Positions 23,191-34,287 of a DNA stretch of 64,000 nucleotides are shown here, one piece after another. The notes under the pieces are model-generated. The model saw only the letters and a program-made list of their open reading frames with translations. It searched no databases and was not told where the DNA came from. Position 1 is the first letter of the stretch; each line of letters starts with the position of its first letter. The position numbers were made by a program, and so were the translations under genes. The stretch comes from Puccinia triticina. Taxonomy: Eukaryota > Basidiomycota > Pucciniomycetes > Pucciniales > Pucciniaceae. The stretch spans positions 2,969,501 to 3,033,500 of the forward strand of contig NC_070573.1 of the NCBI RefSeq assembly GCF_026914185.1. Reading direction: 5' to 3'.

Positions 23191-23844
23191 TCAACACTCC
23201 TTGGCTGAGTGGCCGATGATGTCACAATTGTAACACTTGCCCGCTCGTTTTGCCGTTTGTTGGCCGACCATCGCCACTTTATCCGCTTTCTTTAACTTGA
23301 ACTGTAAGTAGTCTTTCTCGATTTTATTTATAACTTCTTCAGTTTTCAATGTGCCGCTGTCTTGGATGATAATGCGAACCAATGATTCGAACTCCTTTGG
23401 TAATTTCTTTAGTATTAGTAGCGCCAAAACCTGTTCTTTGACGTCCAATCCTGAGGTGCGGATCTTGCTGATACCGTTACGTATTTCTTTAACGAATTCT
23501 TTAGTTTCTTTGAATTCAAGGTCTATGAATTCTCCTAGTGCTAGCATTTGATGATGGGCCTCGCTGCCCGCGTATTTCTTTTTAAACAGCTCCCAAAGCT
23601 CGAGGCCTTCGCCTTCCTTATCGGTCCCAAGCTCGCTGTTGACGATAGCGATATGCTCTTCGTCGAGGTGCTTCATTATGAGCACGTATAACTTCATGTT
23701 CTTTTCCGCAGCGCCTTCGACCGGTTGCCGCTTGATTAGAGGTAAACACCCTAGACTGTACATTTCCGCACGCATCATGGTAGCCCATGTTGCGTAGTTC
23801 TTGTTGTTGAGTCGGTATTGCTTGGTCTTGGTGTTGCCTTCCAT
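23191..23844 (-). CDS. Copia gag, ends at a premature TGA
   Basis: 217 codons. The chain has the gag polyprotein fold region (LNNKNYATWATMM, LVRIIIQDSG) and ends in a CCHC zinc knuckle, CYNCDIIGHSAKEC. The TGA directly after the knuckle continues in frame into KPWTNYKYAPP, which is normal Copia sequence, so the stop is a single-codon lesion, most simply CGA to TGA. It packages element RNA in virus-like particles. Confidence 0.85.
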   Translation of the reverse strand: MEGNTKTKQYRLNNKNYATWATMMRAEMYSLGCLPLIKRQPVEGAAEKNMKLYVLIMKHLDEEHIAIVNSELGTDKEGEGLELWELFKKKYAGSEAHHQMLALGEFIDLEFKETKEFVKEIRNGISKIRTSGLDVKEQVLALLILKKLPKEFESLVRIIIQDSGTLKTEEVINKIEKDYLQFKLKKADKVAMVGQQTAKRAGKCYNCDIIGHSAKEC

Positions 23845-23933
23845 TTGAGGACCTTGGTTTGAGATATGCTGTTTTGATAAGCTGGTCTAAGCGAATAACC
23901 CTTGATGGTCCGTACTGATCCGTACTGATAATG

Positions 23934-24622
23934 TGTTAAGTTGATGATATGAATATTTAAATTTGTGCGATGAATATTTCTATTTCTATTTACTAAGTCT
24001 GTTGAGCTGAGGCTACCAGACTGTGCAATGTATATACAATGTGATGATGATAATGATAAGATGTGATGATGATGAGAGTGAATGAATGAAAGGAACAACT
24101 CTGCTTGGCTTCATGCCAGTGTCTATTTATACCAACGCCCACCATTGGTGGGTATGCACAAGCCCACGAGGACCTCCTTGTCTATTAAAGCATTTAAGTA
24201 TAGATGCTTTCTCAGTGCTACTCACTGGTCGCAACCTGTACTTTCCAAGCGTTATTCGACGCCTCTTGGGTATCGCGGACTCAGCCCAATGAGCTTTCCT
24301 CTTACGTGCATTTAATCTCATTGCCGCTTTTACTTTTCTCGCGATATCCTTTGCATTCATGTCTATATGCTCTGATAGCTCTTTCCTTGAGCTTTTATCT
24401 TGCTGGTTCGCTTTCCGCTGTTTGTATTGCTTTTGGCGTTGACTGAAAGCCATCCAAACATGCTCCGCATGTTCCAATTCCTGTAGTTCGGGGAGTCGGG
24501 GATCGTCAATGTCAAGCTCACACGTTCGCGTGATCCTCGTATCTTGTGATATGCTCTGTGACACTTCTTCCGGTGATTGAGTTGAGAGCACACAAAGACT
24601 GGTGGTAGCTTGTTGCTCAACA
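23934..24622 (-). repeat. 5' LTR of the young Copia element
   Basis: 689 bp, adjacent to AGCAT at its outer edge. All three differences from its partner carry TpG or CpA where the partner has CpG. Confidence 0.95.
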
Positions 24623-25427
24623 AGCATTTCACTGATATAATTGTGAAATATTTGTGAAATATATCACTAATTATATCGGCTCCAAACGGGGCCTAAATAC
24701 ATGCATGCACTCCAAGCAACTCCTCCAGATCAACAAAGTCATACTTTGACCCTTGGAGACCCTGCCTCCCCCCTACAGAAAAACTTCCACCACACTCACA
24801 TTCCTCTCCTTAAGAATAGGCTCCAAAGATTCCAGTGAGTCTGAGCCTATTTATCTGCTCTTTTTCAATGGGAATCACTGGCCCCAATTTTTTGGAGTGT
24901 CCAGTGGTCCAGACTCCAAAAGAAAACATGGAGTGGGTTGAAGTTGAACTCCACTCCACAGTTTGAGTGCCTAATTTTATACTCCATTTTTGGAGTGCAC
25001 AAGTTTCCACTCCAATAAATATTGGAGTGAACTTCTGAACACTCCAATTTAACCCACTTTTGGAGTGAAACTTTGTTCACTCCAACATTTATTGGAGTAG
25101 ACACAAGTTCACTCCTTTTTTGCAGTGCATGTAGTAAATATTTGGAGTGCATAAAGCCGGCCCCTACTTGATAACCTGGGTCAGGTTGGGTCTGGTGCAG
25201 GATCCAGCAGCCAGCCTGAGCCAGCCAATGATTTGCCGGCGAGTGGTGGGAGGAGGAAAGGGCCCATGATGATGAGCCGGCCTCATCCACCCCCAGCTGG
25301 CCTCCATCCTTAGGAAGATTCAGATGGAGCGGGATAGCTTGCTCCCCACCCTGCCATGTCAGAGGCTTCCCAGAAATCTCAGTGGATCTGTCTATGTAGA
25401 AAAGTGTGCGCGACTGCGACATGCAGT

Positions 25428-27201
25428 CACTATGAAAAAATCTGGAGAAACCCCTGTCAGTTGACATGCGGCATACTCGAGTTCAGTCTCCATTTAAACA
25501 AGCCTCTTAAAAAATGAATCCCTCCTGGAATTTTTCCAAAGTTGCTTGGCAGTTTGAGCTAAGCCTCTGCTCAGCCACACCAGCCACCACACTAACTTTG
25601 TGCACAGTTAGTGTGGAGCTGCTCAGCTGGCACAGCAGTAGCACCTAAATACATACAGGCACCCTTTCAAGCGGGAGGCATCCCTCCCTGCCGCATACAC
25701 CCACCCGCGTGGACCAGGAGGAATCCCTCCCGGTCAACAACATAACACGACCCGGAGGAATCCCTCCTGCCCCTGGTAAACAAGGCAAGACAACAGGCGA
25801 CCGGGCGGAATCCCTCCCGGTCGACAGTTATATACAACTGTCTGGACTGGGAGGACTCCCTCCCGGTCGACATCATCACACAACTGTTGACCAGGCGGAC
25901 TCCCTCCCGGTCAACAGTTATATACAACTGTCGACCGGGCGGACTCCCTCCCGGTCAACAGTTATATACAACTGTCGACCGGGCGGACTCCCTCCCGGTC
26001 AACAGTTATATACAACTGTCGACCGGGCGGACTCCCTCCCGGTCAACATCACCACACAACTGTTGACCGGGCGGACTCCCTCCCGGTCGACAGTTATGTA
26101 CAACTGTCTGGACTGGGAGGAATCCCTCCCGGTCGACATCATCACACAACAGGCGACCGGGCGGACTCCCTCCCGGTCGACATCACCACACAACTGTCGC
26201 GACAGTTGTGTGATGTTGTTGACCGGGAGGGAGTCCCCCAGTCCAGACAGTGTATATAACTGTCGACCGGGAGGGAGTCCGCCCGGTCAACAGTTGTGTG
26301 GTGATGTCGACCGGGAGGGAGTCCGCCCGGTCGACAGTTGTGTGGTGATGTCGACCGGGAGGGAGTCCGCCCGGTCGACAGTTGTATATAACTGTTGACC
26401 GGGAGGGAGTCCGCCCGGTCGACAGTTGTGTGATGATGTTGACCGGGAGGGAGTCCTCCCAGTCCAGACAGTTGTACATAAATGTCGACCGGGAGGGAGT
26501 CCGCCCGGTCGACAGTTGTGTGGTGATGTCAACAGGGAGGGAGTCCGCCCGGTCAACAGTTGTGTGGTGATGTTGACCGGGAGGGAGTCCGCCCGGTCGA
26601 CAGTTGTATATAACTGTTGACCGGGAGGGAGTCCGCCCGGTCGACAGTTGTATATAACTGTTGACCGGGAGGGAGTCCGCCCGGTCGACAGTTGTATATA
26701 ACTGTTGACCGGGAGGGAGTCCGCCTGGTCAACAGTTGTGTGATGATGTCGACCGGGAGGGAGTCCTCCCAGTCCAGACAGTTGTATATAACTGTCGACC
26801 GGGAGGGATTCCGCCCGGTCGCCTGTTGTCTTGCCTTGTTTACCAGGGGCAGGAGGGATTCCTCCGGGTCGTGTTATGTTGTTGACCGGGAGGGATTCCT
26901 CCTGGTCCACGCGGGTGGGTGTATGCGGCAGGGAGGGATGCCTCCCGCTTGAAAGGGTGCCTGTATGTATTTAGGTGCTACTGCTGTGCCAGCTGAGCAG
27001 CTCCACACTACTGTGCACAAAGTTAGTGTGGTGGCTGGTGTGGCTAAGCAGAGTCTGAACATACTGCTTAGGCTGAGCTAACCCATAAAAATACATGGAT
27101 TCAACCAGGAATAAAGCTGGACAAACTCAGATATGTGGCATTGTATCGGCCTGGATCTGGCATGTCAACTGACACCAGTTTCTAGAGTTTTTTTCACAGT
27201 G
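25428..27201. mobile_element. CACTA-like element formed of a giant inverted repeat of 44-bp units
   Basis: The left end CACTATGAAAAAATCTGGAG and right end (inverse of CACTGTGAAAAAAACTCTAG) form imperfect terminal repeats that continue into TGTCAGTTGACATG. AGT flanks both ends (25425-25427, 27202-27204), a 3-bp duplication. The interior is a near-complete inverted repeat centred at 26199/26200, where CAACTGTCG meets CGACAGTTG. The arms are unequal (772 and 1002 bp) because they hold different numbers of a 44-bp unit containing CCCGGTC, GACCGGG and ACAACTGTC words. It ends about 150 bp before the ATG2 start codon. Confidence 0.75.
25700..26940. repeat. 44-bp repeat array in head-to-head arms
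   Basis: On the left arm the unit reads TATACAACTGTCGACCGGGC plus GGACTCCCTCCCGGTCAACA plus GTTA; on the right arm it runs in the opposite sense. Some units replace ATATA with the CATCACCAC-type spacer. Because 44 is not a multiple of 3 and no frame contains a stop, open frames with 44-residue periodicity appear on both strands. Confidence 0.9.
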
Positions 27202-27349
27202 AGTACAACTTCAAGCAGGCCGAGGACCAGCTTGGCCTTCCTGTGCTGGCCCTCCCCCGCTCCCAGCCGGTCTTCCCCCGGGGACAGCCAATCGGCTTGG
27301 CTGGGCCTCGTGGCGGCCATCTCTCCTTTCCTCCTGTTGACCACCCAGC

Positions 27350-30300
27350 ATGGCTCCCTTCAGCCTGCCCTCCTTCTCCCCCGCCACGCTCCAGCACAAC
27401 CTGCTCTCCTACCTCGTCCGCCGCTTCCTCGGGCCCCTCCTCAAGCACCCGCTCGACCACCAGCTGGCCACCCCAGCCCACCCGGGAACATTCGTCCTCA
27501 AGCACGTCCAGCTCGATCCCCAGGTCACCCCTTCCCCCTATCTTCGCACCAGGACTATGACACTAACCCAGTTCCGCGCGCAGGCCCTTCAGGACCAACT
27601 TGCAGGCTCATTGGCGCCCTTCGCCATCCACGCAGTCTCCGTCGCAGAGCTTGCACTCCAGATCAACTGGCCCTCATGGTCCTTCTCCCTCCAAGGATAC
27701 GTGCCCGACGTCAAGGTCTCAGCACGGGATGTCCAAGTCACCCTCGCCGTCTCCGAGCATCCACCCAGCCACTTGCCACAGCACGAACCGCCCTCCCATC
27801 TGCTCAACCCCATCCACTTAGACGAAAATCTGGCGACGATCGCACACGATTTTGTCGGCCAAGGATGGCCGGAATCCTCGGCCTACGACGACCCCTCCGA
27901 CCAGCTCTTCCCCGGCGCATTCACCACCAGAACCAACCCCGCCTCCGCTGCCGACCATGACCAGCGCGGATTCTTCGCCGGCTTGGTCCAGAACATCCTC
28001 GCCAAATTCAACTTCGAACTCACCCAGCTCACCGTCATCCTCAACCACCAGCACCTCCAAGCACTCCTGTCGATCGACAGCATCACAAGCTTGGATCTCT
28101 CCTCCGACGAGCCCCACCCGCCGAGCTCGATCTCCCGCGAAATCCGCACATCCTGCCCGGTCATCTATCTCAAGCCTCTCTCAGACCAAGAAGCTGATCG
28201 GCCCGGCCCCCCCTCATCTCCTAACTCCTCATCAAACCAATCCCTGGACTCTGAACATGACATGCTCATGTCCCAAGCCACCGTGGATCTCCGTCGGCCT
28301 GCCCCTCTGTTCGCCTCGGCTGCTGAAACTTTGGATCCCATCGACGAGCAGAACCTTCTAGAAAAGCCATCGCCGTCTGAACCCATCATCAAGCCTGAGA
28401 ATGTCGTGCTCCAATTCATCGGCACATCCACAAACGGGCCTGCTCAAGAGCCATCAACAGAATCCTCTGAACTGTCTCCCAAAGACTCCAGAGATCATCT
28501 AGATCCGAACAACTCTCTCAGGTTCCTCTTCTGGGTCGCCAACAGCCCGTCATCTAGTTCAGCTGAAGAAGAGGCCACGCCTAGTACCACTCAGCCGGGC
28601 TCAACGGACACTCCCACTCAAGACCCGCCACCCGAACCGGCCATCCAACAACGCCGCCCCCAACTGAACATCCAGATCCATCTTCCGGTCCTAGCTGTCT
28701 CCATCCGATTGCCGCGCCATCTGAATGCCCTCACCCAGCTTGTCTCGACCCTAATGTCTACAATACCCTCGACATCCACCAGTCCTCCAGCCTCCGCACC
28801 CGAAACCCCTTCATTGGCGATCTCTGCAGAGCTGAAACTACATGCCCTCAACGGTACACTAGCTTTCCCGACGCCGTACCCCGAGTCAGCCACCCCTGGT
28901 GACGATCTCCCACTCTCGTCGATCAGCGTGCAAGCCCATCTGATCGACCTGGTCTTCAATACCCCGCTGGCCCAGCCAGTCACGGAGACCCTGCAAGCCA
29001 ATCAGCCCCGCTCTGAACTCACGCTCCGGGTAGACCAGATCAAAGGCGGATCGGAGATCATACACACTTCATCGTCAACCAGACTCAAGTCCGTCTTTCT
29101 CCTGGCGCCTGCGCGCGATGACCATGCTAGTCCAGCCCTATCCGTTACCCACACCATCGATTCCATGCAGATCATCTCCAGCTCGATCTGGCTGAACTTG
29201 GATCTGGATGTCCTGGCCGTCTTGATCCCCCTAATCGACGCCGTCCGGGCGTCCTCCATGCCCGCCAATCGGCCTAGCTCGAGCGGCGTCTCCGGGGCCG
29301 AAGACCATCCAAAAACATCTGCGCCACTTTCCGGCGCGAAGAAGGAAGACAAGTACACGACGACAGTCTCGATTCCGTGTCTGTACATGGACGTCCAATC
29401 GCCCGGTGAAATGGCGCCAGCCAGGCCCGATCGATGTGCCGGAGAGCGGGTGCTAGGCGCGGTGCTGAAGAGCTTCCAGATGATTGCGACCTCCGAAGGG
29501 CAGATCGGATGCTCGATCTTCGAGGTCGCACTGGGCTTCCGGGTGGGCACGACGGCCGAAGCGCGTGCCCGTGCGCCCCTCTCGCCCTTCCTCGGCATCG
29601 CCCACGCCTGCATCCCAGCCTCGAAGGACCAGCACCACCGCTTCCCCGGCCTCCGGCTCACCCACATCCTCCCCCCTCCTACCACCCCCCTCGACCCCGC
29701 ACGGAGCTCGTCTGAGAACGAGCCCGGCCACAGACCTACGAGCTTCAAGCTCGAGACCGTCACGATCGACTTCTCCAAGGACCAGTTCGACAGACTCCAG
29801 TATTGGGTCGACGACCTCGGCCGCTGGGCCACCGCTCTGTCCATCGCCTCGCCTCCCGCATCGTCCGGCCCCTCATCCCATGCAGACCAGCATAGGCCCT
29901 GCCAATCCAAAGCCGCGACGGGACGTCGCCAAGAGGAGGACGACAATCGTAGCGGAAAAGAGAGCCTCGTGGGCACCCTGACGGTCTCCAAGATCGCCCT
30001 CACCATCCGGCTCCCCCCGGCCGACCTCCCCTCCCAGCGCTCCCCTCCCCCACCCATCAAACTCGTCATCCAATTCGACCTGCTCTCGATCCACCAGCTC
30101 CGGCTGCCCTTGCACGCCGAATTCGACGCCCAGACCCGCCTGCTCATCCGCGCCTGCTCCGCCGCCCTCCACCACAACTCCACCGGTTCCCCGGTGCCTA
30201 TCCTGTATCGCGCCCCCGACCACGATCTTCTCGAACCCCCGTCTGCGGTAGGCTTCCCCTCTGGGATCACAGTGCTCACTAGCAGGATCTGACTGTGGGG

Positions 30301-33300
30301 GCTTGGTTGATTGCAGGACTCGTCGGCCGTTTCCCTCGCGATCTTCGCCACCCAATCTCCGCCGCCGGAGGCCAGAACCAGCCAGCCCAAGAAGATCCAG
30401 CTCGGCCTCCAGGTCAGCCACACGATCGTCCGGCTCGGGCCGTGCTGCACATGGACCGCCGAGCTGGCCCGCTTCTTGAAAGCGCCCGCCGGGGTGAGTC
30501 TTGCCGTCATCTTTGGGCACGGGTGTGGATGTATGGTTGATGGGGTCTTGCTGTTAGGTCTTTGAGGCTGTGGGCCCCGAATACCGGTCGCAGATCAGCG
30601 TCGATCTGGCCGGCTGTGCGCTCGAGCTCGTCGCCCCCCCGCCCCCCTCATCAACAGCAGCAACAATGGCGGCGCCGGGACCTGCGGCCGACGACTGTTC
30701 TGCAAACGAGCACGCGCCGCCGCCCGCGTTCGTCCTCCAGATCCTGGCCACCCATGCCCGCCTCAGCCTCGCCTTGGACCCCCAATCCTCCGTCGTCTCG
30801 CCCCTCCTCGCCGCCTCCCTCCTCGTCTCCTTGGCCGAGGCGCCCGCGTCTTCTTCCCCCGTCCCCTCCGACCCTGTTGAGCCCCGCTCCACTTGGCCTC
30901 TTCCTTCTCAAATGCGTGCTGATCCATCTCGTTCGCTCCCTGTTTTTCACAGCTCAGTTTCGCGGAGATCGTCGCGTTGGATGATCTCGCTGTCTCGGCC
31001 GTCTATGCCTGGACGTCCGGCCGGCCCACCTGTCGAGTTGAGTGACACTTGTCTCTAAAAAACCCCCTGCACACGCTCTCAACTCGCTTCTTTCCCATCA
31101 TGGACTCCAGACGACGTTGCATCGAGGCAATCTTGCGGTCTCGTTGTGTGCCGACTCGACGGATAGTCTCGCGGACGTTATCTCCAGACTCTCTGCGATC
31201 CCTTTCCAAGCTAAAGCGGATCTGTGAGGCTCATCTATCCTCACCCACTCTCATCAAAAACACATATTGATGTTTTTGCGGTTTTGTTTGAAGGCCTCGC
31301 GAGGATGTGGAGTCCTCGCCGCCTGCTCCACGGGTCGAAGATCCGATAGTTGCGTCGACGATGCTGAGTGAGTCGTCCCTTTTTTGGGGTGGAGGGGCAA
31401 CAAGTTGATGGATTTGTGGAGTGGTATAGGGTCGGCTATGAGAGAGTCGTCGTCTTCTCGTTCGAGGTCTATCCTCATCCAGAAAGATGAGGATCTTGCC
31501 GAAGAGGATTACCCGTCCAACGTCGCCTTTCTTGACCAGAAACAGCCCACCCTCTCTCACCATCATCACCACTTGGTTGCCCCAAACACGCCGGCCATTC
31601 TTCGCCCTCTCTCGGGCCAGGGTCTCAACATCATCGACGATTATCTTTTGAACGTCCCCTCCCCTTCGAAGGCCTCGTCCCAGTAAGTCAAACATTCTTT
31701 GAAGTGGGTTTTCTTCCTGAAGCTGATGATTTGTTTCCGGACAGGACGATTGAGGCTGAGGTGCAGGTGGAAGACCTGGATGTCGTCGTCAGATTTTACG
31801 ACGGTTATGACTGGAATTCGACCCGTCAGACGATCCAACAGGCGCAGAAGACGGTGCGCAAGAAATTACAAAAGATCCGACAACTGTTGGCGACCGGGAC
31901 CCCGGCGGATGCCCGGTCGATGGAGGAAAATTTGGGGCCGACGACGTTGTTCGAGTCGGTCCATCTGGGCCTGGATGCGTCGACGCGAGGGCTGAGTACT
32001 GCCCAGCTGCTCGATGCGATCGACGACCAGTTGGAGAAGGAGCCCGGCGAGCCCGCCAGCGACGATCCCGAGAGCATGGCCGACAGCTGGCAGTCGTTGG
32101 CCGCACATCCATCCAAGGACCATCCCCCACCTCGTCTGGTCTCTGTCCCGTCCTCTAAGCAGCAACACCTGGCCAGATCTGCCCAGCCGATGCTGAACAT
32201 CCTGCTCAACGGAGTCCAGGGCCGCTTCCGCAAGTACCAGGAGCCTCCTCCTTCTCGGCCGGCCGACCCCTCCAAAGACGACCAGTCCAACGACGCCAGA
32301 ATCACTAGTCTCCATCTCAAGACCGACGCCCTCACGATCATCGATAACGTGCCCACATCCACCTGGAAGAAGTTCCTCACCGAGCTCAGGCCCGGCGAGG
32401 GCGGGATGATGCGCCCCACCGGCGCGCCCATGCTTCGGCTCAGCTTCCTCGTCACGCCCTCCGCCAGACTCTCGGCCCGCAACGAGGCCATCGTCAAGCT
32501 CAAGATCTCGCCCCTCAGATTATACGTCGACCAGGACGCCGTCGACTTCTTGAAGACCTTCTTCGCCTTTCAGAATCATGCATCTCCCTCCCCCGCCTCC
32601 GCCTCTCCGATCTCGTCATCACCCGAGTCGGCTGGACCACCAGTCGAGGGCCTGTTTTTTCGTGCGCATTTCGTCTTGGTTGTTGTAATCCGTGATCAGC
32701 TCTCAATCAGGCCCATCCTCTTTTTGCAGAGCGTGTGGAGATCCTCCCGATTCGCATCAAGCTGGATTATAAACCGAAGCGGGTGAATTACATGGCGCTC
32801 AAGGAAGGCAAAACGATCGAGTTGATGAACTTCTTCCACTTCGAAGGCTCTGATATGGTTCTAAGACATGCCACTTTGACCGGGGTGAGTGAATCTGCTT
32901 GAGGCGTAGAGCACAAGTTTAGTTTTTCGAATTGACATTTGCCTACTGGCATATTGATCCAGATTTCACGCGCTAGTAAGATAGGAGAGTTATTGCAAGA
33001 GATCTGGACGCCGGATGTGAAAGCGAACCAATTGGCGGATGTGATCTCAGGGATCGCGCCGGTGCGATCGGTGGTGAATCTGGGGACGGGGATTGCGGAT
33101 CTGGTGCTCCTGCCGATCGAGGAGATGAAGAAGAAAGATGGCCGGCTGAGTCGCGGGATCCAGAAAGGCACGAGCTCGTTCGCCAAGAACACGACCCTAG
33201 AGGTGCTCAAGCTGGGCGCTCGATTGGCGGTCGGGACCCAAGTGATCCTCGAGAAAGCCGAGGCTATCCTCGGCGCATCCGCGGTCAATCATCCCCTGCG

Positions 33301-33747
33301 GGGCGAAACTATCGTCCCCCCAACCCCCGCTGCTCCGTCGACCGATCCCTCTCTCCATCACCACCATCATCCGGAACAGGTCAGTCGATACGCCCTCCAG
33401 CCCCAAAGCTTCGCGCTCGGCGCCCACTCCGCCTACCTGGATCTGCGCGACAACTTCCGCTCGACCGCCCAGACGATCCTGGCCGTGCCGTTGGAAGTGT
33501 TCAACGAAGTAAGTCTTTCCCGCATGCATGCCCTTTCGTCTCCGAATCGGTGCTGATGAGCAGCGCCGGCCAGGGCTCCGGACACGCCGTCGTCAAAGCC
33601 ATCCCCATCGCCATCCTCCACCCCATCGTCGGCGCCTCCGGCGCCATCAGCAAGACCCTCCTCGGCCTCCACAACTCGCTCGATCCGAACGCCTCCGCCT
33701 CCCTTCTTCTCGACAAATACAAACAGGACTCTCCCCCTCGCCCGTGA
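27350..33747 (+). CDS. ATG2: Autophagy-related protein 2 (lipid-transfer protein)
   Basis: Eleven exons (27350-30247, 30317-30493, 30558-30875, 30953-31036, 31111-31223, 31294-31367, 31430-31682, 31745-32661, 32730-32884, 32963-33508, 33574-33747) give 1902 codons plus stop in one frame. Two donors (30876, 31037; GTTGAG) are weak. Residues 1-100 form the chorein_N-like entrance (NLLSYLVRRFLGPLL). The middle has the Cys-Ala-Asp motif (SLCADST), DYPSNVAFLD and RFYDGYDW. Later FFQRVEILPIRIKLDYKP and ELMNFFHFEG lead to the conserved C-terminal region (GIAPVRSVVNLGTGIADLVL, KLGARLAVGTQVILE). Atg2 is a rod-shaped bridge between ER and phagophore that moves phospholipids with Atg9 and Atg18. Length fits fungal Atg2. 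Gene-body GC is far above the flanks. It appears intact. Confidence 0.95.
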
Positions 33748-34287
33748 CCCCGCCCGCGGCCCACTCTGCAACTCATCACCTTTGTTCGCTCATGCGGATC
33801 ACTGGCCCTTGGGTCCCTCAGAACCCTCGCTCTTCTACTGCTCGATTCCTCCTCGGCACCCAGCCACTGTGCGCGCGGTATGTGCCCATATAGTCACTCT
33901 CCTGGCGCCACGCTCCGGCGTGTACCATCGCCTGCCCATCGCGCCGTCATACACGGCCTTCTTTTGTAATCCCCACACGAAACAGAACATGTACCCTGTG
34001 TATTATTTGGTTTCATGTAATCATGCTGTATTTTTAGGATGCCAATCTTGTACTTGTACTGTAGTTCTCGAGGGTCGTGCTTTTTGCCCTGCCAAACCTG
34101 GTCGGGGACGGTGTACACAGCACATGCTCCGCCGGACGTAGCACACGTGCCAAGTCGATACGGCAGTATGGTTGGGGTGAGTGGGTTAAAACTGGCTGGT
34201 TCGGGGTCCCTGGCAGTCGCCTCGTCCCGGTCCCAGTGCGCCGGTGAGACTGAGTGCCTCCGGGCCGGCCTTCCGGGCGCTCAACGC
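33748..34287. other. ATG2 downstream region
   Basis: The 3' flank of ATG2 up to the start of the duplicated segment. No further gene or repeat could be supported. Confidence 0.4.

Larger units (their letters stand above)
19074..24622 (-). mobile_element. Young full-length Ty1/Copia element (inner layer of the nest)
   Basis: Two 689-bp LTRs (TGTTAAGTTG...GCTCAACA) bound a 5549-bp element flanked by AGCAT on both sides (19069-19073, 24623-24627). Coding order on the minus strand is gag, protease, integrase, reverse transcriptase, RNase H, as in Copia. A purine tract GAGCAAGGGGGTG abuts the 19.7-kb LTR, and a primer-site-like TTATCAGTACGG follows the 23.9-kb LTR. The LTRs differ at only three positions, so insertion was recent. 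It landed about 70 bp inside the right end of the Harbinger element. Two in-frame stops make it non-autonomous. Confidence 0.95.
15469..24693. mobile_element. PIF/Harbinger element (middle layer of the nest)
   Basis: The left end GGCCCCTTTTGGAGCCG and the right end (inverse of GGCCCCGTTTGGAGCCG) form terminal inverted repeats continued by ATAATnAGTGA. TAA flanks both ends (15466-15468 and 24694-24696), the usual PIF/Harbinger target. Removing the Copia insertion and its duplicated AGCAT leaves about 3.67 kb. It carries the two genes expected of this superfamily in convergent order: a DDE transposase on plus and a Myb/SANT-like protein on minus. Both are damaged. Confidence 0.88.
15055..25164. 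mobile_element. Mutator-like foldback element (outer layer of a triple nest)
   Basis: Termini GGGGCTGGCTTTATGCACTCC and its inverse match, and the flanks repeat TACTTGATA exactly (15046-15054 and 25165-25173). A 9-bp duplication with long terminal repeats is the hallmark of Mutator-like elements. Without the nested insertion the element is about 880 bp: 15055-15468 plus 24697-25164. Its arms consist of iterated modules such as CACTCCAATAAATATTGGAGTG, each a small palindrome. It encodes nothing, so it must have moved with enzyme supplied elsewhere. Confidence 0.85.

Noticed and set aside
25709..26910. Open frames of 229 codons (plus) and 207 codons (minus) with 44-residue periodicity
   Set aside because: They are translations of a 44-bp repeat that lacks stops in every frame and is inverted about its centre. 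Identical N-termini on the two strands follow from the palindrome, not from selection.
27594..28361. Ser/Pro-rich frames overlapping the first ATG2 exon
   Set aside because: These are out-of-frame readings of the conserved ATG2 coding sequence.
29002..30510. 502-codon minus-strand open frame
   Set aside because: It lies antisense to ATG2 exons in GC-rich sequence with biased third positions. It has no domain and a low-complexity Arg/Ser/Gly composition.
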